From: Telmatactis stephensoni
Lineage: Eukaryota > Cnidaria > Anthozoa > Actiniaria > Isophelliidae
Reading direction: 5' to 3'
Assembly: GCA_029948255.1 (NCBI GenBank)
Contig: JALIZF010001707.1
Location: 248,001-312,000 of the forward strand
Length of the DNA: 64,000 nt
Positions 1 through 10,792 of this stretch are shown one piece after another. Position 1 is the first letter of the stretch; each line of letters opens with the position of its first letter. The position numbers and the translations under genes are program-made. Below the pieces are notes generated by a model. The model was not told where the DNA came from. It saw only the letters and a list, made by a program, of their open reading frames with translations, and made no database searches.

Positions 1-883
1 TTTTGAAATGGTATAAGTATGGCCACATTGCAGTTTCATACTTTCGATGTAGTTTATTATCATTTTATTTTAAATTCTGATCATAGCTGATGCACCCCTG
101 ATAGTGGACACTTAGGGCACATTTACATGGTTTTATCTGGGGCTGAGTTCATCATACTAGGACAATTTTACATGATTTTCTGATGGGACATTTACAGTGG
201 AGACAGCAAAAGGCGGAAAAAACTAATTTGCTTTAACAAATAGATTCCATTTTTCTGTGCGTCCGTACTTCTCTTGTGATGAAATCAGCTCAGGACAGAA
301 TCCACCATGTGAACGCACCCTTAAATACCAAGGATAACTTTATCATAATAGAGTGCTTACAATATATCCTGAAAAAGTTAGCAAACTAAGTTGTACTAAA
401 TAGCGCGAAATCCTTTGTTTTCTATTGTTTAATTAGTGTAATTTCTTACAAAGTTTTTCACGGATATTTTGTAAGCACTCTAATACATAGTGTCCCTTGT
501 CGGTTTTTGTCAAAAAGTCTGCATGGTCTGTTTTTCTATCAAGTAATATCTTAGTCAGAGGTATAATTTTTTTTTCATTCCCTCCAGATATGTTTTGAGC
601 TACACATAGAATAGTTTATTAGAGGGCAACAATATAGTAACCTAATTATTACGTGCCCTTTTCTAAAATATAATTGCAAGTACAATAAGATAAATGCAGC
701 AATTTTGAGAGGTCTAATTATCTTTTATGTCCAGACTTTGTATTTTTCCTCTACAATAAATGATAAATAGATAATGTAAAGTACAGTATAATGATTTTAT
801 GTTGGAACCAAAAACAGGTGCTTAAAATGACTATATCTATATGTAAATTAGAAATTAGACTCGAATATCAATTATCTTTGATA
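1..883. other. Intergenic, no gene recognised; contains a MITE arm
   Basis: No convincing coding exon is seen. The stretch around 238-300 (AACAAATAGATTCCATTTTT and onward) matches one arm of the hairpin at 49,806-49,942, so part of this region is an old element fragment. The rest is AT-rich sequence with only short chance reading frames. Confidence 0.5.
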
Positions 884-1039
884 GTTATACAATGGTTTCT
901 CGTGGTATACCGTGGATATCCCACTCGTCACTTGTATTTTCTTTGTATACACACTTGTCGAAAGGCTCGTGTGTATACTGGAGAATACAAGTGACTCATG
1001 GGATATTCCATGGTATACCACTCGAAACCATTGTATAAC
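884..1039. repeat. Palindromic MITE flanked by TA (Tc1/mariner-like)
   Basis: The left arm GTTATACAATGGTTTC pairs with the right arm GAAACCATTGTATAAC across almost the whole 156-bp length, with only a short loop near 955-970. The dinucleotide TA lies directly outside both ends (882-883 and 1040-1041), the target duplication of Tc1/mariner-type elements. There is no coding capacity, so it is a non-autonomous fold-back element. The family assignment rests only on the TA flanks. Confidence 0.75.
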
Positions 1040-1041
1040 TA

Positions 1042-2261
1042 GTATATATTTTGTATATTTTACATTCAGATGACCGTTATACTGTCATCAAATGTAATAA
1101 CCAGCCTATGGTTAGATGTTCTTCTCCTCTCCCGAAGATTTTTGCCCAGTAGAGAAGAGGGGGAATTTCGATCCATAGACTAGTGAAACGTTCCCTCCGC
1201 TTTGGGATCTGTATCCCGAAAGACGCGATAGCTTTACGGGTCTGCGCTAACTTTCCCGAGTTTACGGGCGTTTCTCAAAGCGAACGTTAATTTTAATTTC
1301 TAGGATTTTACAATTTACGGATACGCGCGTGCTGCCGTAATTTTTCCCGTAAATTAGCGTGTCCGAAAAGTTATCAAGTCTTTCGAGAAACAGGCCCAAG
1401 TCATATTTCTTGAATTACCCACCCTATTCTGCTAATTATTATTTCAACTTTATGTTAGTATAAAATTAAGCAACCACGAGATAACAAGCAAGGACACTAC
1501 GACAAATCCTCGATTTTAATCATTTTCTTGAAAATGAAAAGATATAAGCAGCGATAGCCATGTTGGGTGAACGAACAAGAGACACTAATGAGAAATCATT
1601 GATCCAAGATGGCTTCCATTACGCTAGCAGCAATAAGGAAATTCAATATTTTCACCAGTAGACCAATAATTGAGATTCAGTATCAAAAATCATTGAAACC
1701 TTTGTTGCAATCTTTGGTCCTTGATTTGTTCAGCTTTAGACTGCATCGCTTGTCTTTGTGTGAAGAACCAAGAAACTCAAACCTGATTTGTATTCTATTT
1801 TTCTAATCTGTTCACTTGAGCTTCTTGTAGATAAATTAGAGTTTAATTGATAATATTAAATATTCCACATATTAAAAATAGTGTTCTGATAATTCGTAAA
1901 ATAGAGTAACAATGAAAACTTTCTAAAAGTAATAAACTTAAGTACGCTAATTATACGAATTTGCATTGATGTCTTTGTTAATTCGTTTGCTTAATTGAGG
2001 GTTAGACATGATTGTATATGAAAATCGTGTGTTCAGGAGACTACGTTGTCAAAAAGTAATTAAAAATCGTCCACTTGAAAGTTTTTTTATTCAAAATTTA
2101 ATGCCGATACCAAAAAGAAAAAGGAAAATCGGGTGTCCCGTGCTCGTTTTAGAGATAATCAGCTTTGAATGGATGCCCTTTTACGAGTTTTTATTAGCAA
2201 AAGGTATATTCCACGTAATAACATAAATATGAAAGGTGTGAAAACAGCGAAAATAGTCTTA
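1042..2261. other. Intergenic, no gene recognised
   Basis: Short reading frames at 1,609-1,806 and 2,008-2,226 show no domain, no splice context and low-complexity composition, so they are not called. A GC-richer patch at 1,190-1,400 has several CpG-containing words but no evident structure. Confidence 0.4.
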
Positions 2262-2490
2262 GGGCGGTGTTAAACGAGACGATTTTTAACGACGATTTTC
2301 AGCGCAACGGCGTTGCGTTAAAATCTTCTCGTACAACATGACACTTGGAACGATTTTCCTTGCAATATCCGCTTTGGCAACGCGTTGCGAGTTTTTGAAT
2401 CCAAGTCAGAACTCGCAACGCAAAATATTGCAAGTTGTTGCAACGTTGCGCGGAAAATCGTCCTTAAAAATCGTCTCGTGTAACACCGGC
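2262..2490. repeat. MITE with about 35-bp inverted repeats
   Basis: The left end GGCGGTGTTAAACGAGACGA pairs with the right end TCGTCTCGTGTAACACCGGC, and pairing continues inward through AACGACGATTTTC. The interior is rich in GCAACG/CGTTGC words. The flanking target duplication is unclear (TTA left, TTT right), so no superfamily is assigned. Confidence 0.7.
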
Positions 2491-2492
2491 TT

Positions 2493-2900
2493 TAAGGACG
2501 TTCGCGGGAAAATAAATAATAAATGAAAATTCGCTGGCAACATTGTTGCGTTGCAAGTTGTAGAGCGATGTTGCTGGTATTACCACCCCGCGCGCAACTT
2601 GTCATGCAACAAAAATCGATGTTGCAGGTTGTGAAAATTTGCTGCACAAAGTAGAACCACGTAATACGAGCTACAAAATCGTGCAACTTAATTGTCGCGC
2701 AACATTGTTGCGTTGCAAGTTGCAGAGCAAATGTTGCTCGTACTACCGCCCCTAGCACTATCTAGTACTATCTAATTTTTGCAACAAAGAAAATTTGTTG
2801 CGCGCGGGGTGGTAATACGAGCAACATTTGCTCTGCAACTTGCAACGCAACAATGTTGCGCGACAAGTTGCACGATTTTGTTGGCCGTATTACCAGCCTT
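2493..2900. repeat. Cluster of fold-back repeats built on a CAACATTGTTGCG core
   Basis: The unit CAACATTGTTGCGTTGCAAG followed by a TTGC(A/T)GAGC block occurs in the plus orientation near 2,538 and 2,700 and inverted near 2,825-2,860. Together these form overlapping hairpins bounded by GTATTACCACC-type ends. Just before it (2,492-2,506) lies AAGGACGTTCGCGGG, the terminal sequence of the TTAA element at 15,171-15,984, so a fragment of that family may also be present. Non-coding. Confidence 0.65.
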
Positions 2901-3111
2901 AAGTTTCAACGGATTCCAGTCATCTACTGCTCGAATGAGTCAGGTAACTACTTACGTTTGGTAATTACTGACAATGGCGAAATTGCGATAAAGCAAAATG
3001 TATCGTTTATGCCGCGATGACGACAAATGTGACATCAGCGCCAGGGACATTTACTGACAAGGGTAGAAAAGGCGGGGGATTGGGGAGAGGGGCTTATTTC
3101 TTATTTTCTTC

Positions 3112-3332
3112 CTTGACTTAGGGACCGGTCATTATTTACAGGGAGGGGGGGCTGGTGGAAATGAGAAATGTGCTGCACAATTTTTGATGGCCCCACCCCC
3201 CTTTCCACATACATTCTCTTATAACAATAATGCAGTGTGTGCATGAAAAATGATGACCCCCCCCCCCCCCCCCCCCCATATTTCCACCAGCCCCCCCTTC
3301 CCTGTAAATAATGACTGGTCCCTTATCAAGGA
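3112..3332. repeat. MITE with G/C-tract arms
   Basis: The left arm AGGGACCGGTCATTATTTAC and a following G run mirror the right arm GTAAATAATGACTGGTCCCT preceded by a C run. A stretch of more than 20 C at 3,258-3,280 and G tracts near 3,140 make the arms strongly self-complementary. Non-coding fold-back element. Confidence 0.75.
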
Positions 3333-3869
3333 CGGATTTTAGGGAAAACTTGATTCACATGAATCAGAACATTCACGGAAAGTACCGATGATTTTCAACA
3401 TGCAGGGGCGTACAGGGGAAGTCTATGGCACTTGGTCAAATCAAAGGCCTTACAGAACACCAGCTAAGACTTATAGTACAACAGTTGAACCTCCATTATG
3501 TGGACACCCTCAGGGCAGGAACTGGTGTGTCCACTTACGAGACTTGTCCTCTTACGAGAGGTTAAATTAAAATGTAGAATTTCTTAGGAGAAGGGACCGA
3601 GGGTTGCTGTCTGATTATGGGAGGTGTCTGCTTCCAGGATGTGTTCGAAACAGAGGTTGGACTCTGCTTGTATGTTTATCTTAACCAATACCTTGGGGAG
3701 AAGTGGTTTTTCCTTCTGGGTTATTTTCACCAATTGATAAGATAGTAAGTTAAAACAACCATGCATTTAAGGTTATATGTATGGCCATTTTTATCTAGTT
3801 GGCTTTTATTTTCATCTTTTACATGAATTGTCATAAGAAGTCGTCACGACTCACAACTTACGGACTGGT
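3333..3869. other. Intergenic, no gene recognised
   Basis: Only short reading frames without recognisable domains are present, such as 3,388-3,570. The segment lies downstream of the beta-propeller pseudogene (3' side, as that locus is on the minus strand). Confidence 0.4.
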
Positions 3870-4700
3870 AACTTGAGGAATGTAATGATACTTGTCAAGA
3901 CATTTGTTCTCAGAGGTATCTTTCTGCCCCCTGTACAGGAATCCGCTGTCATCCACCGCCATGCCAAAAATAGTTTCACGTTGCTATCCCATTCTCTTAT
4001 GCTCTTGCGTCTACCATTGTGCAATCGTAAGTACACACCACTGACACCATTGGACCAGTACTTCTCGGAGGAATAAAAGAGGTTTCCTAACTTATCCATG
4101 GCTATTCCTTTCAATCGATTTATCCGTGATTTATGGTCCCATGTGATATCAGACCAGTCAGATGCCCCCGCCGAAATCGTCGCGTCGTTCAAAATATTCG
4201 ATGAATCACGATCGAAGCCAGAGGAGACCGCTCCTACAGCATTATCAGAAGCCTCATCCGTTGTTCTCTCTATCACAAAGTATGACCCATTGGATACACA
4301 GCCAATGTAGAATTGGTGGCCGCGGAGGTAGTTTTAATCATGATTTCGATTAAGGTACCAATCAAGTCGACTCCTGGCATCAGGCACGGGCCAACCATGG
4401 TACACTTTGTGGCGGGAATTGTCATCCGCCGATCTCCAATTCGTCCCGATTGACAATCAAGACATTTTTGCGCGCCGGTTGTGCCACGTACAGATAACCA
4501 GTTGAGTAGGCTATAGGGCGTCTGCATCGCGGAAGTTAGTGCAGTCGCTGTGATAGTATAACACCCTTCTTTTATGGATAGCGTCCCGATTTTTGCCTTG
4601 CCCCCGATGTATGTTGAACACCAAAACAGTGAACACTAGTAAGGCCTTGAAAAATGCCATGATCATAAGATCTCGAGCACCTGTAATATAACCGAACAAA
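3870..4700 (-). pseudogene. Beta-propeller (NHL-like) secreted protein pseudogene
   Basis: This is a broken paralogue of the gene at 12,429-15,134. From the 5' side on the minus strand it keeps the splice acceptor TATTACAG, a signal-peptide-like start (FFKALLVFTVLVFNIH) and the block DCTNFRDADAL, then loses frame. A join at 4,403-4,427 skips the end of exon 1, the intron and the start of exon 2. It resumes with exon 2 blocks such as IERTTDEASDN, ATISAGASDWS and GIAMDKLGNLFYSSE. Frameshifts and a missing middle mean it cannot encode a full propeller. The 25 bases at 4,403-4,427 are the exact reverse complement of 14,851-14,875 in the intact gene, so the loss was a deletion with an inverted templated insert, not a retrocopy. 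Confidence 0.85.
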
Positions 4701-5170
4701 AGCTATTACCTTGATTTGTTTGTCAGACATAAATTTCAATCGCGTCTTTTTACATCAAAACCTTGTCCGATTTCTGGGATATTTGCAGCCGTATGTCTTC
4801 GAGCCTTGAACTTTGCACTGATAATGATGTTTCTGCGAATTAGATCAAACAATTCGAGATACAGACGATTTTTAAAAATGGCTTTATGAGAAAAATTGGT
4901 CATTAATCCAAAAATCTAAGGTGAATAGTTTTCCTATTTCATTAATCCAGTATTAAGGCATAGAGGACTACATACACCATATATCGCACCAATTCAATCC
5001 TTAGAAGTTGCGATACAAAATTTGCGCTGCCTGCTACGACTCAAAATCATGTAGTCAAAACCACCGCCAAAATCTCAACAAAATTTCAAAAACAGCAAAA
5101 ACCATATCTGCTATAAGAAAGAAATGCTTATTGTAACTTGTGAACAAAATATGGAGACATGAGAAGCTAA

Positions 5171-5301
5171 GGCCTAGTTCAAACGTCGCATCTCACATGT
5201 ATCGAATTCAATGCAAATGAGATGATAATGAGTAGAAACAAAAGATTTGACTAATTTGCATTGAATTCGACACATGTGAGATTCGACGTTTGAACTAGGC
5301 C
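5171..5301. repeat. PIF/Harbinger-like MITE, TAA duplication
   Basis: This 131-bp hairpin has ends GGCCTAGTTCAAACGTCG and CGACGTTTGAACTAGGCC, flanked on both sides by TAA (5,168-5,170 and 5,302-5,304). It sits inside the left arm of the larger fold-back element. The mirror position in the right arm reads TTAGCTTC with no insert and only one TAA equivalent, so it serves as the empty site. A 3-bp TWA duplication is typical of PIF/Harbinger elements. Confidence 0.85.
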
Positions 5302-5454
5302 TAAACGCCAATGTTATCCTCAAGCAAACTTGGGAAGTAATTGTTGTGAACACGAGGTGTTCTATCTTTTGCAAAATTCCACACGGGATTTAGACTCAGA
5401 AGCAATTGTATTCAGAGAACTATTGTCTTTATTCCCGAAAGTCTTGGCCCCGTA

Positions 5455-5770
5455 GACACTAGTGAAAAACGTCTGCGCATGCGTGCATATTACGATGTTT
5501 TCTTAAGAAATGTTTGAGTTTTAGCCTGAAATGAAATGCTCGTGTTCTCGGTGTATACATAAAATTTCTCTTGTATACTTTTGTGAGACAAAGATATTGT
5601 ATTTAGGAAGACATTATGTTAATACTGGCCCTAAGTTTCAAGAATTGATCTTAAGTTTTGACATTTTGTGAAAACCGTTGTTGAAGGCAAGCGTAAAAGC
5701 GAAATTTGCATAAGTTACAAAAGCACGAAGACGTGACTACGAGCATGCGCAGACGTTTTTCACTAGTGTC
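5455..5770. repeat. MITE with 9-bp target duplication (Mutator-like)
   Basis: The terminal inverted repeats begin GACACTAGTGAAAAACGTCT and are about 28 bp long, perfect to GCGCATGC. The nine bases GGCCCCGTA occur immediately outside both ends (5,446-5,454 and 5,771-5,779). A 9-bp duplication points to the Mutator (MULE) group. The interior has no transposase. Confidence 0.85.
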
Positions 5771-6601
5771 GGCCCCGTATGGAATTTTGCAACAGATATA
5801 GTAAGGTGTTGTTTTGAATAAATTAACAAACCATGAGGGTTTTACCTTAGCAGCTCAACTAGCTCAAACGTCGACTCGATGTAGTTGCTTACTTTTGAAG
5901 CTTACTGAATTATTCCTAGTGCAGCAAAGACAACGGCACTTAACAACAGGTATGTTAACATCTTGTTCTATCCCATACCTAGAAAATTTCAAGAAACAAT
6001 TCGACAGAATTTGTAGAAGTCGAAGTAATACTAATTCGCAACGTTCACCTCGTGGCGTTCACAAAAATTACCCCCCAAGTTTGCTTGAGGATAACATTGG
6101 CGTTTAGCTTCTCATGTCTCCATATTTTGTTCACAAGTTACAATAAGCATTTGTCTTTCTTAAAGCAGATATGGTTTTCGCTGTTTTTGAAATTTTGTTA
6201 CGTTGAGATTTTGGCGGTGCCAGTTCAGTTGACTACATGATTTTGCGTCGTAACAGGCAGCGCAAATTTTGTATCGCAACTTATAAGGATTAAATAGGCG
6301 CGATACATGTTGTATGTAGTCCTCTATGCCTTTTTACTTGATTAACAAAATAGGAAAAATATTCACCCTATATAGATTTTTGGATTTATTACCAATTTTT
6401 CTCATAAAGCCATTTTAAAAAATCGTCTGATATCTCGAGATATTTGATATAATTCGCAGAAAAATCATTATCAGTGCAAAGTTCAAGGTTTGAAAAAAAT
6501 GACTGAAAATTTCTCAGAAATCGGACAAGGTTTTGATGTAAAAAGACGCGATTGAAATTCATGGTTAACCAACAAACAAATCAATAGGTATACGGGCCAC
6601 C

Positions 6602-6910
6602 TTAAGGACAAAGTCGAAATTTCAAAGTAAAATGCAAGGTTTTGTTAATGGAATTAGCTCAGTCTTTAAAACTGAACCTGAAAGCCTGGCTATAAAGGTC
6701 GGTCTGACACAAATCCCACTACTGTCTCAATCTGCCTCGTAATCTGATTGGCTGTTCAACAATGATAATAATAATAACTAATAGAAACAGCTGGTTCCTT
6801 TGCCAACACAAACTAAAAAAATTCATCAGACAAATTATCATCTGTAAATTGTCAACTGTATTGAGGTCCAAAGGATGTGCTATCTGCAAATATGCAAGTA
6901 TAGCCATTTC
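6602..6910. repeat. Duplicated upstream flank of the beta-propeller locus
   Basis: This segment is collinear with 15,985-16,280, which lies upstream of the intact propeller gene. Shared words include GATTTTGTTAATGGAA (or GGTTTTGTTAATGGAA), CTGTTCAACAATG, TTCCTTTGCCAACACAA and GTCAACTGTA. It shows that the pseudogene and the gene were copied together with their 5' flank, and that the fold-back element at 4,711-6,584 later separated this flank from the pseudogene body. Confidence 0.75.
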
Positions 6911-8234
6911 ATATTTCCTCCCAAAATGTTTCAGGCTTAATACCTAGTTCAATGCCGTAAACAATGGTAAAGGGGTGTGGCAAAAGACACCAAATGAGTC
7001 CATCACGAGTTGACGAACTGACGAATCGTGTCCAACTGAAAAATGTCGATTTTACTAAAAAATGGTTCACTTTACCATTTCCCATAAGCTTTAAAATTAT
7101 TCAAGAGTCTCATTTGTTATCTTGAGCTTTGAATCAAGCCGCGCGCGCGAGTAAACCGGATGGAAATAAAATATTCTCATTCTAGAAAAAAAAACGAAAA
7201 ATATTATTAAAATGCCATATAATAAACGTCTTATAAACTTTATCCGCTTAGTCTTTACGGGAAAATATCGAACCTCGATTGCCCTACGGACTCGCTCCGT
7301 AATGTCAAGACTTCGCGCCCGGTCTGATGGACCGCGTTCTCGGTTAATATTAAAGAAGTAATTGTCACGCTCATTACTGTACTGTCAGTTGTTGTCAGTA
7401 TGTCACCTTGTGGACCCATCACTGTCAGTTGTCGTCAGTTCGTCCATGAGCCGTGGGTACACATATTAAAAGATGCGGGTAAAAAGTGCGGGTGACCGAA
7501 TATCTACATTTAATATTGTCATTATAATCAGATATCAATACTTACATCCAATCAAAACGAAACTTAGGCAACAATAAAAAATAATTTTGATTAAAAACAA
7601 AAATGAACTGATGAAGCACCTGTACCTCCCAAATTCAAAGACGCGCGTACAAGACCAACTCCAACATGCGTTAGCTCGGCATCTCCACCTTAGAAAACAT
7701 AGTGACACTGTAAATATCGGATTTCATCCCAAATCTAACTTGTCCTTCCGATCCATATCGATTAGAGCCTAAACATGTACTTGATTACTAAGAAGCCATT
7801 CAGAATGCTTATTGTTATCAGCTACCTAATGTTAAATCAGACCATTTGGCTCCATTTCACAGTCAATTGGGTTATCAGTATCATTCCTTGGCAATTCACA
7901 ATACATGCCGTGCTTGGCATGCCGGTTTATCGCCCCATCTCCATATAAGCAGATGAAGTCACTTCCCTGCCACAACAGCGAAAAATGTTGACTGTTGACT
8001 AGTTAGAATTCTTTGTCATTGTACACCTCCAATTCAGAGAACATAATTAATATGAAATAAAGGCTATTAAGAATTTCAATTAAAGACTTGAAACACAAAT
8101 TCTAACGTTTTTGACTAAAATTCATCTTCTGGAATCAATGAAGCAATTTTTTTAGCAAGGGATTCTTTGATTTGATGGCTTGTCTTTCAATTCGCGTTAA
8201 TAATTTTTTTTGGGGGGGGGGGGGGGGAGAGAAT
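6911..8234. other. Intergenic, no gene recognised
   Basis: No exon is supported. Minor features are a CGCGCGCG patch at 7,140-7,149, repeated ACTGTCAGTTG words near 7,380-7,440, and a G run of about 19 bases at 8,211-8,227. The short frame at 7,587-7,772 is not recognisable. Confidence 0.4.
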
Positions 8235-8600
8235 TGGTGTCCTCAGTTTGCGTGAATTTGAGTCGCGCTATTTTCGAATACCTTAATTTTTATATGGAGA
8301 GTTAATTACCTTTAACAATGGTTTTTTTCTGCACAATGCAAGAAACATCGTGTATTCATTGAAATTTGGAAATTTTAGTCTGCAGACCTTCGATTAACAA
8401 AGAACTGCAATTGAGCAATCCTCGATAATACGTGTAAAATTTTACATCCTAGATTGTATAAGATTCCAGTTATCACACAGCCGAGTTTCAAGAATACGTC
8501 TACTTATGGTCGATCGTGATAAATTGCAACCCAGCCAGTTTTGTTTGCGAACAATAGCATTTTCATTTCTCGAAGTCTCGGCTTTTTCAAATCAGTGTCT
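8235..8600. repeat. Dispersed repeat, copy 1 (pairs with 22,345-22,660)
   Basis: The segment aligns in direct orientation with 22,345-22,660. Shared blocks include TTGAGTCGC, AAATTTGGAAATT followed by TAGTCTG, GCCGAGTTTCAAGAATA and GCATTTTCATTTCT. The copies are diverged and non-coding. Whether this is a transposon fragment or an old segmental copy cannot be told from two copies. Confidence 0.6.
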
Positions 8601-8724
8601 CGGGCTTCGTCGTGGCCCAGAATCTCGGATGGTTTGTGACGTACTGATGAAAATCTCGGAATCGGATTTCAAATAGCCTCGTTTTAATGGTAAGACGCAT
8701 GCAAAACGAGCGCGCATGCGCAAA

Positions 8725-8885
8725 TGTCCCAAAATTACACAGAATTACAAAATTACAGAAAATTACAAAATTGCACAGAAAATTACAAAATTACACAGAA
8801 AATTACAAAATTACACAGAAAATTACAAAATTGCACAGAAAATTACAAAATTGCACAGAAAATTACAAAATTGCACAGAAATTCA
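8725..8885. repeat. Tandem repeat, 20-bp unit
   Basis: The unit AAAATTACAAAATTGCACAG (or ...TTACACAG) is repeated about seven times. Because 20 is not a multiple of three and no unit frame contains a stop, all three plus-strand frames stay open through the array. This creates three overlapping spurious reading frames of the NYKITQK type. Confidence 0.9.
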
Positions 8886-8954
8886 AACAAAACGGTACAG
8901 GTTTTTTGTCAAGCAGTGTTTATAACATACATGGTTCAGGCCTTGCTCCATACA

Positions 8955-9107
8955 CCGAATCGAAATATGGCGGCAAATTTGAATAACTATTGTTTTCTAC
9001 TGACTAGCCTCTCATTCATGTGAAAACATTTTGTGTTTCCACGAGAACACGAGGCTAGTCAGTCCAGAACAATAGTTATTCAAATTTGCCGCCATATTTC
9101 GATTTGG
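8955..9107. repeat. Palindromic MITE
   Basis: The left arm CGAAATATGGCGGCAAATTT pairs with AAATTTGCCGCCATATTTCG, and pairing continues through AATAACTATTGTT and GACTAGCCTC to a small loop. Length is 153 bp with no coding content. Flanking duplications are not obvious. Confidence 0.8.
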
Positions 9108-9308
9108 TCAATTGTGATAAATTTGACTAAATTGAATCACCTATATTTTATCATCTGCAACATTTATCTAGACAATAATGACCTATTTCGATATGAGGGA
9201 AGACAGAAACGTGCTTGAAAACACGTCACAAAAATGCTTTAGATCACATGTAGGGACCACGAGTTTCGACCAAAAAAGCTCCGTTTTGAAAGAAATTATT
9301 AAACAATT

Positions 9309-9340
9309 TTGCTGGGGCGGGGGGGGGGGGGGGGGGTGGA
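9309..9340. repeat. Poly-G tract
   Basis: A run of about 20 G interrupted by single C and T bases. Its length is likely to be unstable or mis-assembled. Confidence 0.8.
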
Positions 9341-9475
9341 GCTGTCTTCGATATAAAATAATTTTGGAAACGAATTGCAAGATTTTCGCGCGAAAAAGAA
9401 CGACATTCCGGTAAACATGGCTAATTATTCAACGATCGCTGAAGTCTAAAATTTTCTAGTTTTTATATACTTTAG

Positions 9476-9650
9476 TCAAGGCGGGTACCTCGCATGGGAC
9501 TTCGTGTCCCGTTTGTACCCACCTCTTGGACAGCGCCTTTGTTTTACGTTAAATTTTGTTTTGTTGTTTTTCTACTTTCTTTATCTTTGTATTTCAATTA
9601 TGTTATTTCTTGATCTTGTTTGTCCAATAAAGTTGTGAAAAAAAATCGGA
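9476..9650 (+). mobile_element. 3' end of a non-LTR retrotransposon (fragment)
   Basis: The segment starts with GGCGGGTACCTCGC and a small hairpin (GGGACTTCGTGTCCC), continues with a T-rich stretch, and ends in CCAATAAAGTTGTG followed by an A run. A structured tail, an AATAAA signal and terminal A bases with no upstream coding match indicate a 5'-truncated LINE or a SINE using a LINE tail. The clade is not determined. Confidence 0.5.
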
Positions 9651-10458
9651 TCCAATTCACACAGTAACGTGTTGGTAATGACTTCTACTGCTTAATGTAC
9701 CTTATATATAAATTTTGCGCCCACAATATAACTCGAAAGTGCGGAGTTCTGGTCCTTGTTTTAATTTATACTGACTTTGACGCGTGATATTTTCCTATCT
9801 GGAGTATCATCTATTGAAATAATTACCCAAAACGCATAGCAGTAGGTAGACTGCATATGTCTCAAAGGTCTCAGCATTTCGATAATTGAACTAACATATA
9901 ATTTTGCATAACGAGATCGCCAACCAAATGTTCCTTGTCAACATAAAATTTCTTGCATTCCATACTCAAACGGTTCAAGCTTACCCCCGAAACATCGAAA
10001 ATGCGATTATTCATTTTGGTAAATTTGACGTCAAGGTTTGTTTTGAAATTTGAATAACGCATAACTGAAAAATCAGACACTTGATACATAAATCCTAGTT
10101 TCCTAGCTTTCAGCTGTCTAATCGGCTATAACTGGTCATGGCTACTTTTAGCAATGGTAGCTAAATAATTCACACATATTATTTCATATATATCTGATTC
10201 ACTTTTCATGAAAGATTTCCTTTCCTAAGTTTTAATATAGCAAAATTTCTAGATGGGGAAGATGGCAAATTGACTATTGTTTTGGACGCTTGTCGACTAA
10301 TTGTTGATTGGAGGATATGGGCATGTTTTCGTTCGATAATTTTTTACATTACTCCATTTCTTCGGCCTAGACCCTAAATCAGAAAGTGGTTTTGATAACG
10401 CATATTTTAACTCGCGGATTGCAAATCACGAGTTATTGTGGGAACAGATATGTAAATA
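9651..10458. other. Intergenic, no gene recognised
   Basis: The short frame at 9,871-10,089 on the minus strand has no recognisable domain. A TGACGTCA palindrome (CRE-like) is present at 10,026-10,033. Confidence 0.4.
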
Positions 10459-10792
10459 ATCAGTGGCAACTTTCGGCAATTCTACTTTCGACAAAATATA
10501 TGTATTTCGAATCTGAAAAAACGAGAATTTTGCATTTTTTAGTACCAGCCTGAACAAAATTCGTTAAAAAAACTGGACCTTTTCCCATTTTCGGTGTTTC
10601 TACAAAAATGGAAAATCGTCGATCTTTTCTCAGAAAAACTAGAGAATTTTCGCTCTCGCAATTCGGCTTTTAAACTTCATATTCTTCAAAAAACTTGGCT
10701 ATTTTGTATTTCCTTGGAGCTGCTTAAGAATGTCGAAAATGTCGACCTTTTCACGAACAAAACTTGAGTTTTTCCTCTTTCGTTCAATTACT

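Larger units (their letters stand above)
4711..6584. repeat. Large fold-back (long inverted repeat) element
   Basis: The left arm (4,711 to about 5,387) is inverted in the right arm (about 6,035 to 6,584). Examples are ACATCAAAACCTTGTCCGAT against ATCGGACAAGGTTTTGATGT, and GGAGACATGAGAAGCTAA against TTAGCTTCTCATGTCTCC. Arm identity is high but interrupted by small indels. Two smaller elements are nested in it (5,171-5,301 and 5,455-5,770). The right side may extend to CCACC followed by TTAA at 6,602-6,605, making it another TTAA-type element whose left tip is eroded. No transposase is visible. Confidence 0.85.

Noticed and set aside
3870..4700. Interpreting the beta-propeller relic as a processed retrocopy because it lacks the intron
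   Set aside because: The intron is missing only because a deletion spans from exon 1 to mid-exon 2, with a 25-bp inverted insert. There is no poly-A tail, and upstream genomic flank and splice acceptor are also duplicated.
6640..6680. tRNA-like A-box context (GGAATTAGCTCAGT)
   Set aside because: No B-box at the right distance and no cloverleaf can be formed. The sequence belongs to the duplicated propeller flank.
8687..9023. Three overlapping forward ORFs of 69-99 codons
   Set aside because: All are produced by the 20-bp tandem repeat, which has no stop in any forward frame. The peptides are the same repeat read in different phases.
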